DNA from: CAZBGR01 sp964491535
GTDB lineage: Bacteria; Bacillota_I; Bacilli_A; RF39; UBA660
Assembly: GCA_964491535.1 (NCBI GenBank)
Contig: CAZBGR010000026.1
Span: 1 to 8,800 of the forward strand
Length of the DNA: 8,800 bases
Direction: 5' to 3'
The notes under the pieces were generated by a model. It was given only the letters and a program-made list of their open reading frames with translations, ran no database searches and was not told the DNA's origin. Both the position numbers and the translations under genes were made by a program. Shown in pieces: positions 1 to 6,474 of this stretch. How positions within the stretch are numbered: position 1 is the first letter of the stretch; every line of letters begins with the position of its first letter.

Positions 1-25
1 TTTAAAACTTAAGAGGGATAGTTAA

Positions 26-457
26 TTAGCTATAATTTTTCCTTACTTCTCTTTCTAAATCTCTTTTTTTAATTACTTCTCTTTTATCATATTTCTTTTT
101 ACCTTTTGATAAACCAATTAATAGTTTAACTTTATCCTTTTTAAAATAAAGCTTGAGAGGAATCAAAGTATAACCCTCTTTATTTAATTTATTAATTAAT
201 TTAATAATCTCTTGCTTATGTAATAATAACTTTCTAGTTCTTCTTTCATCTTGATTAAAACGATTTCCTTGTTCATAGGGAGCGATAAACATATTAATTA
301 AAAATACTTCTTTATTTTTTATGTACGCATAACTGTCATTTATATTAGCATTTCCTTTTCTAATTGACTTTACTTCAGTCCCTTTTAAAACAATACCTAC
401 TTCTAAAGTATCTTCAATAAAATAATCATAATAAGCTTTTCTATTAATTATTTCCAT
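26..457 (-). CDS. smpB: SsrA-binding protein SmpB (trans-translation)
   Basis: SmpB binds tmRNA and carries it to stalled ribosomes so the nascent chain is tagged and the ribosome recycled. The 143-residue product has the family signature along its length: NRKAYYDYFIEDTLEVGIVL near the N-terminus, GTEVKSIRKG, NINDSYAYI, the APYEQGNRF segment, RKLLLHKQEI, TLIPLKLYF, then GKKKYDKRE and a basic KKRDLERE tail. It is slightly shorter than the usual 150-160 residues. I chose ATG at 457 over an in-frame TTG at 469, because GAGGG (467-463) lies 5 nt upstream of the ATG and the homologous region begins there. The SD overlaps the capA TGA stop (468-466), giving an 8-bp junction that suggests translational coupling. 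The tmRNA gene ssrA often lies next to smpB; only 25 bp remain here and no tmRNA end is visible. Confidence 0.97.
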   Translation of the reverse strand: MEIINRKAYYDYFIEDTLEVGIVLKGTEVKSIRKGNANINDSYAYIKNKEVFLINMFIAPYEQGNRFNQDERRTRKLLLHKQEIIKLINKLNKEGYTLIPLKLYFKKDKVKLLIGLSKGKKKYDKREVIKKRDLEREVRKNYS

Positions 458-465
458 CTTATCCC

Positions 466-1608
466 TCAATCTTTATTTAATTTGGTTACTAAAATACTAT
501 CTTCCATACTAGTTATAATTTTATCATATTTATAATATATCATTTCATAATTAGGTAAAATATTAATAGTTAATTGATCAAAAGGAATAAGTTTAAAATT
601 AGCCCAATTACGATAATAAGTATAAATTAAAGTAGCTTCTACATCACTAAGATTAATAATAGTTTTATCTTTATCTTCTTCTTTATTAATTTTTAGAGAA
701 ACCATCAATCCCGTTAGTCTATCTACTCCCTCTTGAGCAGAAATAAAGTTACCTAATGAATAAATAACTAAGGTTCCTTCAATATATTCAATCGGTTGAA
801 TAACGTGAGGATGATGGCCAATAACAATATCAACCCCTAATGATGAAAGAAAATTAGCTATTTCTTTCTGCTCGTTGGCTGGAGTATTAATATATTCATA
901 TCCCCAATGCATTGAAACAATTAAAAGATCAACTTTATCTCTAATTCTTTCTATATCAGCTTTCGCTTTATTATAATCAAAAGTATCTAGCAAATAATCT
1001 TTTCCCGCTGGTACTTTTAAACCATTAGTTGTAGTTGTATAAGACAAAAGAGCGTATGAAATATTATTTTTTACCTTAATTTTATCTTTATATTTGTCAT
1101 CATAAGATAAATAAGTTCCAGCCGTTAAAACATCTTTTGTCTGCCAATAATTAGTTGAATTAATGATTCCTGCTTCCCCCTTATCTAGGGAATGATTATT
1201 TGCTAAACTAACCATGTTAAAACCCATGTCAACCATTAAATCGGCGAATTGATGAGGAGTATTAAAACATGGATAACTACTAAATCCTAAATGATTACCC
1301 CCAATAATAGATTCTTGATTATAAAACGCTAAATCATAGTTTTTTATAATAGGTCTAATATAATCAAACATATGACTAAAATCATAATCATCATTTCCTA
1401 TTTTAGCATCTTTATACACTGAACCATGAATCAAAGCATCACCAACCATTAATAAACTTAAACTTGATTCTTTAGGTTTGGTTTTATTTTTAAAATAATC
1501 TCTTTTTTCATTTACAGATTCAGAATCATCAATAAAGATTATTAAAACCAAACCTAAAATAATAATTAATAAAATTGGTAACAGCTTATAAAATCGTCTT
1601 TTGCTCAT
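466..1608 (-). CDS. CapA-family (PGA_cap) membrane-anchored metallophosphatase-like protein
   Basis: This is a member of the CapA/PGA-synthesis family, a calcineurin-like metallophosphatase fold found in poly-gamma-glutamate capsule loci and in many solitary wall-associated proteins. Residues 8-26 form one N-terminal membrane anchor, followed by a charged linker, so the domain probably faces outside. The fold's metal motifs are present: MVGD (Asp57), NQE (Asn98-Glu99), NNHSLD (Asn137, Asn138, His139, Asp142), MHWG (His234) and GHHPH (His265, His266, His268). At 380 residues it is a normal length. Two ATGs are adjacent (1611, 1608). The SD AAGGAG (1618-1613) sits 1 nt from the first and 4 nt from the second, so 1608 is preferred. 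The SD overlaps the rnr stop codon. No capB or capC neighbour is present, so a capsule role is not supported; the substrate is unknown. Confidence 0.9.
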   Translation of the reverse strand: MSKRRFYKLLPILLIIILGLVLIIFIDDSESVNEKRDYFKNKTKPKESSLSLLMVGDALIHGSVYKDAKIGNDDYDFSHMFDYIRPIIKNYDLAFYNQESIIGGNHLGFSSYPCFNTPHQFADLMVDMGFNMVSLANNHSLDKGEAGIINSTNYWQTKDVLTAGTYLSYDDKYKDKIKVKNNISYALLSYTTTTNGLKVPAGKDYLLDTFDYNKAKADIERIRDKVDLLIVSMHWGYEYINTPANEQKEIANFLSSLGVDIVIGHHPHVIQPIEYIEGTLVIYSLGNFISAQEGVDRLTGLMVSLKINKEEDKDKTIINLSDVEATLIYTYYRNWANFKLIPFDQLTINILPNYEMIYYKYDKIITSMEDSILVTKLNKD

Positions 1609-1616
1609 CATTCTCC

Positions 1617-3608
1617 TTAATTAGTAATGATTTTAAAATCAATATGCCTTTCTTTTTCATCAGTAGCAATTACTTGAACCATTACTTCATCCCCCATTTT
1701 ATAAATTTTTCCCTGACCTTCAAATTGTAATTTATGTTCGTTATATTGATAACTCGGATTTGGAAAATCATAAATACTAACTCGTCCTTCTATTAAATTA
1801 TCTAATAAAACATAGGCTCCATTTCTGCTAACATCTGCTATTCTTCCTTTAAATTTATCTCCAATATATTTTTTCATATATAAAGCTGCCATATAATCAT
1901 TAATATCACGTTCACATAAAACAGCACAATATTCTTTAAACGATACTTGATTACATAAAGATGGTAATATTCTTAACTCTTTTTTGATAGTCCCTTTTTG
2001 AATATTTTTATATTTTTTTAATAATTGGTGAACCTTTAAATCAGGAAATCGTCTAATGGGGGATGTAAAATGGGTATAACATTTACTAGCTAATCCAAAA
2101 TGACCGATATTTTCCATTTGATATTCAGCCCTTGATAATTTTCTAAGTAATTGATTAGATAAGATAGGAAAACAAGGCTCTGCTTTTAAGGTTTTTAATA
2201 ATTGGTGAATCATTAGGAGCTGATACTTTTGATAATTAGTGGTAAAATTAATCCTTAATTTAGCTAATAAAGACATATATTCATCCATCTTTTCTTTTAG
2301 TGGTTTAGCATGAACTCGATAAATAAAGGGTAATGATTGCTTAAAAATATGGTTCGCGACTGTTTCATTAGCAATAATCATAAAATCTTCAATTAACTGT
2401 TCTCCTAAACCACTTTCTCTTTTAACAATTTCAATTGGTAATCCCTTAGCATCTACAATTACTTTAATTTCTTGATTATCAAAATCTAAACTACCCCTCT
2501 TAACTTTAGCCTTTCTTAAAATAAGAGCTAAATGGTTCATTTTTTGTAAATCATCTTCAAATGGTTCATAACCAGCTACTATTTCCTTTTTTTCTAAATA
2601 TTTATTTACTGCCTCATAAGTCATTCTTTTTTTAGAATTAATAACGCTTTCATAAATATCATACTTAACTACTTCCCCTTCTTTATTTATTTCCATTTCA
2701 CAAGTAAAGGCTAAGCGATCAACTAATTCATTTAAAGAACAAATCCCATTAGCTAAAGAGGGTGGTAACATCGAAACTACTTTATCAATTAAATAAAGAC
2801 TAGTTCCTCGTTGATAAGCCTCATTATATATGGCGCTATTTTCTTTAACATAATAAGTAACATCGGCTATGTGAACATATAACTTAGCATTCTTATTTGC
2901 TAACCATTCTATAGCAATAGCATCATCAAAATCTTTAGCGTCACTTCCATCAATCGTAAAGGATATTTGGTCTCTCAAATCAATTCTTCCTTTTAAATCT
3001 TCTTTAGTTAATACTTGTGGTATCTTTTTAGCCTCGTTTAAAACTTTATTATTAAAGTCCACTTCAAAGCCATGGCTATAAATACTAGCTAATATTTCAA
3101 CATCTAAAACATCATTAATATGCCCTAAAACTTTAATTATTTCACCAATATAAATATTATTCTTATAATCAATTATTCTAACCGCTACTTTATTACCAGC
3201 AACAGCCCCATAATTATTTTCCTTTGGAATTAAAATATTAAAATGATATCGAAAGTTATCTAATTTTACATAAGCTTTATTCCCTTTTAAATAATATTCA
3301 CCCACATATTGATTTAATTCTCTTTTAATAACTTTTATCACTAAACCATCTTTTTTATTTTTTAATAATTTAACTAATACTAAATCATTAAAAATAGAGC
3401 CTCCTAGATTCTTATGTTCAACCTTTATATCGTCACTTTCACCAAAAACCCTAACATAAGCAGGGCCTTCTTTATTTATTAATACTTTACCTATTCTATA
3501 TTTTGAATTAGATGATTTTAAATTAATATTTAAATGATTTAAATTAAGATTAGCTAAATATTTATCTTGTTTTAAATCATTTAATATTCTTTTAGCTTCT
3601 TTATCCAT
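1617..3608 (-). CDS. rnr: Ribonuclease R (3'-5' exoribonuclease, RNB family)
   Basis: This is a hydrolytic 3'-5' exoribonuclease able to digest structured RNA, including mRNAs released by trans-translation. The product is 663 residues. OB/cold-shock domains cover roughly 37-165. The RNB catalytic domain covers roughly 205-530, with the metal-binding Asp cluster at 220, 226, 228 and 229 in the DGSDAKDFDDA motif. It also has RGTSLYLIDK, CSLNELVDRLAF and FTSPIRRFPDL (514-523). An S1 RNA-binding domain (about 583-661) begins GDKFKGRIADVS. The helix-turn-helix region usual at the N-terminus of RNase R is absent, as only about 36 residues precede the first OB domain. There is also no lysine-rich C-terminal tail. 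This makes it shorter than the B. subtilis enzyme (about 780 residues) and closer to mollicute versions. The SD GGAG is 8 nt before the ATG. It follows the secG terminator with no clear promoter of its own, so expression may depend on read-through. Confidence 0.96.
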   Translation of the reverse strand: MDKEAKRILNDLKQDKYLANLNLNHLNINLKSSNSKYRIGKVLINKEGPAYVRVFGESDDIKVEHKNLGGSIFNDLVLVKLLKNKKDGLVIKVIKRELNQYVGEYYLKGNKAYVKLDNFRYHFNILIPKENNYGAVAGNKVAVRIIDYKNNIYIGEIIKVLGHINDVLDVEILASIYSHGFEVDFNNKVLNEAKKIPQVLTKEDLKGRIDLRDQISFTIDGSDAKDFDDAIAIEWLANKNAKLYVHIADVTYYVKENSAIYNEAYQRGTSLYLIDKVVSMLPPSLANGICSLNELVDRLAFTCEMEINKEGEVVKYDIYESVINSKKRMTYEAVNKYLEKKEIVAGYEPFEDDLQKMNHLALILRKAKVKRGSLDFDNQEIKVIVDAKGLPIEIVKRESGLGEQLIEDFMIIANETVANHIFKQSLPFIYRVHAKPLKEKMDEYMSLLAKLRINFTTNYQKYQLLMIHQLLKTLKAEPCFPILSNQLLRKLSRAEYQMENIGHFGLASKCYTHFTSPIRRFPDLKVHQLLKKYKNIQKGTIKKELRILPSLCNQVSFKEYCAVLCERDINDYMAALYMKKYIGDKFKGRIADVSRNGAYVLLDNLIEGRVSIYDFPNPSYQYNEHKLQFEGQGKIYKMGDEVMVQVIATDEKERHIDFKIITN

Positions 3609-3634
3609 TATTTATTCTCCATCTTTTTAAAATT

Positions 3635-3664
3635 AAAAAAGAAAAAGACTTTATTCAAGTCTTT
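3635..3664 (-). terminator. Intrinsic terminator after secG
   Basis: Read on the minus strand, AAAGACTT (3664-3657) and AAGTCTTT (3651-3644) form a perfect 8-bp stem around a 5-nt loop. A T-rich tract follows (3643-3635, TTCTTTTTT). The stem begins 3 nt after the secG stop. The plus strand has no T-tract after the stem, so it should act only on the minus-strand transcript. The stem is AU-rich, so partial read-through into rnr is plausible. Confidence 0.8.
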
Positions 3665-3666
3665 CA

Positions 3667-3879
3667 TTAAAATGTCATTATGATACATAATAAGAAAAAC
3701 ATCAAGCCTAATAACATTGTCATTCTACTAATAAACAACTCGCCGCCTCTTTCTTTACGATTACTAAAAAGACTTGCATTTCCTCCTTGAATAACTTGTC
3801 CTGCCCCTTCCGCTTTAGCGCTTTGTAGTAAGACAATAATAATCAATAAAATTGAAATAATCATTAATAAAGTACCCAT
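3667..3879 (-). CDS. secG: Preprotein translocase subunit SecG
   Basis: SecG is the small accessory subunit of the SecYEG membrane channel and assists SecA-driven export. The 70-residue product has the standard two-helix layout: TM1 at about 2-19, a loop with VLLQSAKAEGAG, QGG and SLFSNRKERGG, then TM2 at about 51-69 after the conserved FISRMT. I chose ATG at 3879 because AAAGGAG (3894-3888) lies 8 nt upstream. An in-frame ATG at 3927 would add 16 hydrophilic residues that are not typical of the family and has no comparable SD. secG followed by rnr and smpB matches the gene neighbourhood in B. subtilis, where yvaK sits between secG and rnr. The gene follows tagO by 79 bp and is closed by an intrinsic terminator. 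Confidence 0.92.
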   Translation of the reverse strand: MGTLLMIISILLIIIVLLQSAKAEGAGQVIQGGNASLFSNRKERGGELFISRMTMLLGLMFFLLCIIMTF

Positions 3880-3898
3880 TGTATCAACTCCTTTAATC

Positions 3899-3927
3899 AA
3901 AGTATCATAAATCAACCATTTTGACAA
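3899..3927 (-). promoter_or_regulatory. Possible sigma-A promoter for secG
   Basis: TTGTCA (3927-3922, one mismatch to TTGACA) is followed after 17 nt by TACTTT (3904-3899), with TG one base ahead of it (3907-3906) as in extended -10 elements. The predicted start would fall near or inside the secG SD (3894-3888), which counts against it. secG may instead be read through from tagO. Confidence 0.35.
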
Positions 3928-3958
3928 TAGCTATTAATTTAAATATCTTTTAATTTAG

Positions 3959-5029
3959 TTATTTACGTTCCTTTTTAAAATATTTTTTCTTAAATCTTAA
4001 CTTTTTCTTTTTAACGACAATATTGGTAGTTACAACAAACCATAAAACAATCGCTAACAAACTAATATAAATATATATTCCAGTTTGAGAATCTTTTAAA
4101 AAATAAACAATTGAGGAAAAAGCAAAAAGAATATTTATGTAATAAATAATTAAAACAGTAACTGGATGGCTAAAATTCATTTTTAATAATTGATGATGAA
4201 TATGTTGTTTATCTGCTTGATAAATAGCCTTTTTATTAATTAAACGTCTTAAAATAGCAAAGGCGGTATCTAATAAGGGAACGGCTAAGATTAATAAAGG
4301 AATAACAAAAGAAGTTAAGGTAACCTTTTTTAAACCAATTAAAGCAATAACTGAAATAATGAAACCTAAAAACATAGATCCTGTTTCCCCCATATATATT
4401 TTAGCAGGATAAAAATTATGAACTAGAAAACCTAAGGTTGAACCTAACATAATAAATGATAAAACAATATCTAAACCACCTAATTTATTTAGCATAAAAG
4501 CAATAATACCAATAGTTAGGAAAAAGATAGAGCCTATCCCTGCTGCTAAACCATCTAGCCCATCAATTAATTTAATAGAATTAATCATTACTAAGATAAA
4601 AAGGATTGTCACGGGATAAGTAAACATTCCAAAGCTTAAATGAAAACCAAAAGCATTTAAATCATCTAATAATAAATTACCATAAAAAATAATAATTAAA
4701 GCAGCTACTATTTGAGCAATAAATTGATAGCGAGGTTTTAAATTTTTAACATCATCAAAAATACCAATTAAGATAATAATAAAGCTCCCAATTAAAATGG
4801 CGTTCATTTCAATAGTAGGAGTAGCAAATAACATATAACCTAAAAGAAATCCTAAAAATATAGCTAAGCCTCCTAATTTAGGCATTTCTTTAGTATGAAC
4901 TTTACGACTGTTAGGACGATCAAGAGCATTAAGATGAAAAGCTAATCTTTTAATAAGAGGGGTTATAACAACTACAAATATAAAAGTAGTTAAAACCATA
5001 ATTAAAACATTTATTAAATTGTATTGCAT
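3959..5029 (-). CDS. tagO: Undecaprenyl-phosphate sugar-1-phosphate transferase (TagO/WecA/MraY family)
   Basis: This is a polytopic enzyme moving a sugar-1-phosphate, probably GlcNAc-1-P, from a UDP-sugar to undecaprenyl phosphate at the inner membrane face. It is the first step of teichoic acid or related wall polymer synthesis. The 356-residue, multi-helix product shows the family motifs in order: DRPNSRKVHTKEMPKLGG (37-54), FDDVKNLKPR with Asp92-Asp93, NSIKLIDGLDGLAAG (Asn150, Asp156, Asp159), the MGETGS loop (213-218), PLLDTAFAILRR (Asp254) and ADKQHIHHQLL (His276, His278, His279). The HIHH motif favours the TagO/WecA branch over MraY. Glu215 stands where the family normally has Asp. The C-terminus is a lysine/arginine-rich tail. 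A GGTGGTG SD (5042-5036) lies 6 nt before the ATG. The gene follows mbl, linking polymer synthesis to the shape apparatus, and has its own strong promoter. The exact sugar and polymer are not determined. Confidence 0.87.
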   Translation of the reverse strand: MQYNLINVLIMVLTTFIFVVVITPLIKRLAFHLNALDRPNSRKVHTKEMPKLGGLAIFLGFLLGYMLFATPTIEMNAILIGSFIIILIGIFDDVKNLKPRYQFIAQIVAALIIIFYGNLLLDDLNAFGFHLSFGMFTYPVTILFILVMINSIKLIDGLDGLAAGIGSIFFLTIGIIAFMLNKLGGLDIVLSFIMLGSTLGFLVHNFYPAKIYMGETGSMFLGFIISVIALIGLKKVTLTSFVIPLLILAVPLLDTAFAILRRLINKKAIYQADKQHIHHQLLKMNFSHPVTVLIIYYINILFAFSSIVYFLKDSQTGIYIYISLLAIVLWFVVTTNIVVKKKKLRFKKKYFKKERK

Positions 5030-5054
5030 TTACTTCACCACCAACAACATCTTA

Positions 5055-5083
5055 ATTATAAAACAAAAATTAAAATTATTCAA
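5055..5083 (-). promoter_or_regulatory. Vegetative (sigma-A) promoter of tagO
   Basis: TTGAAT (5083-5078), a 17-nt AT-rich spacer, and a perfect TATAAT (5060-5055) lie in the 59-bp gap between mbl and tagO. The predicted start is near 5048, giving a leader of about 19 nt with the GGTGGTG SD inside it. This is the best consensus promoter in the window. Confidence 0.8.
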
Positions 5084-5088
5084 TGTTT

Positions 5089-6087
5089 TTAAAGCATTTG
5101 CTTTTCAATTATATTAAGATTATCTAACATAATCCCAGTCCCTTCAGCCACACAAGTTAAGGGGCTTTCGGCAATATAAACTGAAACATTTAATTCTTTA
5201 GCTAACAATTTATCAAAACCTTCAATCAATGATCCTCCACCCGTAATAACAATTCCTTTATCAATAATATCAGCTGCTAATTCAGGAGGAGTTTGTTCTA
5301 AAACGCTTTTTACTTCTTTTATAATTTCATAAACACTACCCCTAACAGCTTCTTCTATCTCTTCAGAAGTAATTTCTATGCTATGAGGTAGACCAACTAC
5401 TAAATCTCTTCCCTTTACTTCCATCTTTTGTTTTTTATTCCCATTTAAAACAGTCCCAATATTTATTTTTATATCTTCAGCTGTTCGTTCACCTATTAAT
5501 AACTTATATTTACTTTTTATATATTTCATAATATCATTATCAAAAGTATGACTAGCTATTTTAATTGATGAACTATTAACAATTCCCCCTAAAGATAAAA
5601 TAGCTACATCAGTAGTTCCTCCACCAATATCAATAATCATGTTGCCACTTGCTTTAGATATATCTAAATTAGCCCCTACCGCTGCTACTTTAGGTTCTTC
5701 TTCAATAAAAACCTTCCGTGCTCCTGTCCGTTCAGCAGCTTCCCTAATCGCATTCTTTTCAACTTGAGTAATATCAGAAGGGCAACAAATTAATATTCTA
5801 GGACGTGAAAAAATACTTTTAGCTTTTATTTTCTTAATCAGATAATTTAACATTAATTCTGTAATTTCAAAATCAGCAATAACGCCATCTTTCATTGGTT
5901 TAATAGCTTTTACTTTGCCCGGAGTTCGCCCTAACATATTATGAGCTTCAAGCCCTACTGCTAAGGGTCTTTTAGTATCTGCATCAATCGCTACCACACT
6001 AGGTTCATTTAAAACGACACCTTGTCCCTTTATATAAATCAAGACATTAGCAGTCCCTAAATCAATTCCAATATCTTTGTTTAACAT
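5089..6087 (-). CDS. mbl: MreB-like actin homologue Mbl (cell shape)
   Basis: This ATP-binding bacterial actin forms membrane-associated filaments that organise lateral wall synthesis. The 332-residue product is close to B. subtilis Mbl (333). It has the phosphate-1 loop DIGIDLGTANVL (5-16), GRTPGKVKAIKPMKDGVIAD, RILICCP, EEEPKVAAVGA, the phosphate-2 loop DIGGGTTD (153-160), YKLLIGERTAEDIK and the adenosine motif GIVITGGGSLIEG (278-290). The call as Mbl rather than MreB rests on the ANVLIYIKGQGVVLNEPSV opening and on its position directly after spoIIID, as in B. subtilis. SD AAGGAC (6103-6098) is 10 nt from the ATG and free of the spoIIID hairpin, so mbl can be translated from a transcript on which spoIIID is silent. 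No terminator separates it from spoIIID. Confidence 0.92.
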   Translation of the reverse strand: MLNKDIGIDLGTANVLIYIKGQGVVLNEPSVVAIDADTKRPLAVGLEAHNMLGRTPGKVKAIKPMKDGVIADFEITELMLNYLIKKIKAKSIFSRPRILICCPSDITQVEKNAIREAAERTGARKVFIEEEPKVAAVGANLDISKASGNMIIDIGGGTTDVAILSLGGIVNSSSIKIASHTFDNDIMKYIKSKYKLLIGERTAEDIKINIGTVLNGNKKQKMEVKGRDLVVGLPHSIEITSEEIEEAVRGSVYEIIKEVKSVLEQTPPELAADIIDKGIVITGGGSLIEGFDKLLAKELNVSVYIAESPLTCVAEGTGIMLDNLNIIEKQML

Positions 6088-6121
6088 CGTTTATCACGTC
6101 CTTATTCCATCCTTTGATACT

Positions 6122-6376
6122 TTAATTTCTTAAACTTAAATACTTGCGTCTAGTTGATTCTCCTCCCCTTAAATGCCTTGTTTTTAAGTGTTCATTTAAA
6201 ATAATAGCTACATATTCATATAAGACCTTATCTAATCTTTTTAATCGTTCACTAAAATCTTTATGAACTGTACTTTTACTAACCCCGTGCTTCTTCGCAA
6301 TCGCTCTAATCGTATCTTTAGTATTAATAATATCAAAAGTTTCATCAAGAACTCTTTTTGAAATATAATCTTTCAT
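6122..6376 (-). CDS. spoIIID: Sporulation transcriptional regulator SpoIIID
   Basis: This small DNA-binding protein acts in the mother cell, switching genes on and off between the sigma-E and sigma-K phases of sporulation. The 84-residue product (93 in B. subtilis) aligns throughout: the MKDYI start, the helix-turn-helix DTIRAIAKKHGVSKSTVHKD (about 21-40), and the basic C-terminal motif RHLRGGESTRRKY that contributes to DNA binding. It is slightly short at the C-terminus, beyond the conserved region. SD AAAGGGG (6390-6384) lies 7 nt from the ATG and is wholly inside the 3' arm of a 10-bp inverted repeat that a sigma-E-like promoter overlaps. It is followed by mbl after 34 bp. Identity is secure; the regulatory arrangement is inferred. 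Confidence 0.96.
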   Translation of the reverse strand: MKDYISKRVLDETFDIINTKDTIRAIAKKHGVSKSTVHKDFSERLKRLDKVLYEYVAIILNEHLKTRHLRGGESTRRKYLSLRN

Positions 6377-6383
6377 TATTTAG

Positions 6384-6415
6384 CCCCTTTATATTAAAGT
6401 ATATCTATAAAGGGG
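6384..6415 (-). promoter_or_regulatory. Inverted repeat masking the spoIIID ribosome-binding site
   Basis: On the minus strand CCCCTTTATA (6415-6406) and TATAAAGGGG (6393-6384) are perfectly complementary over 10 bp, with a 12-nt loop. The 3' arm contains the complete spoIIID SD, AAAGGGG. No T-tract follows on either strand, so it is not a terminator. It would fold only in RNA that starts upstream of 6415. It could alternatively be a protein-binding operator. Confidence 0.7.
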
Positions 6416-6426
6416 AGTGTTTATGC
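6398..6426 (-). promoter_or_regulatory. Candidate sigma-E-like promoter of spoIIID
   Basis: GCATAAA (6426-6420) resembles the sigma-E -35 (kmATATT). After 14 nt comes GATATACT (6405-6398), which matches CATACAnT at all but two specified positions. spoIIID belongs to the sigma-E regulon in B. subtilis. The predicted start, around 6391, lies past the 5' arm of the inverted repeat, so this transcript would carry an exposed SD. Confidence 0.5.
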
Positions 6427-6445
6427 TTAAATCTAAATAGTCATT

Positions 6446-6474
6446 ATTATAAATCTTTAATTGTTTTATCGTAA
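6446..6474 (-). promoter_or_regulatory. Possible sigma-A promoter upstream of spoIIID-mbl
   Basis: A perfect TATAAT (6451-6446) overlaps the spoIIQ stop codon, with TTACGA (6474-6469) 17 nt upstream as a weak -35. The predicted start near 6439 would include both arms of the spoIIID hairpin. It could supply vegetative mbl. The AT-rich background makes a chance TATAAT likely. Confidence 0.35.

Noticed and set aside
1..25. Possible start of the tmRNA gene or a terminator downstream of smpB
   Set aside because: Only 25 bp remain after the smpB stop. No acceptor-stem sequence, CCA end or stem with a T-tract can be seen.
458..469. Upstream TTG start for smpB
   Set aside because: It adds four residues outside the family alignment, while GAGGG is 5 nt before the ATG at 457.
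3880..3927. Longer SecG starting at ATG 3927
   Set aside because: The extra 16 residues are hydrophilic and atypical, and ATG 3879 has a near-perfect SD.
3926..3935. Palindrome AATAGCTATT between tagO and secG
   Set aside because: Short and AT-rich with no T-tract or second copy. No function can be argued.
6384..6415. The spoIIID inverted repeat as a spoIIQ terminator
   Set aside because: No T-tract follows the stem on the minus strand, and the 3' arm is the spoIIID SD itself.
6415..6424. SpoIIID autoregulatory site (ATAAACACTC resembles WWRRACARNY)
   Set aside because: One mismatch to a very degenerate motif in AT-rich DNA is expected by chance.
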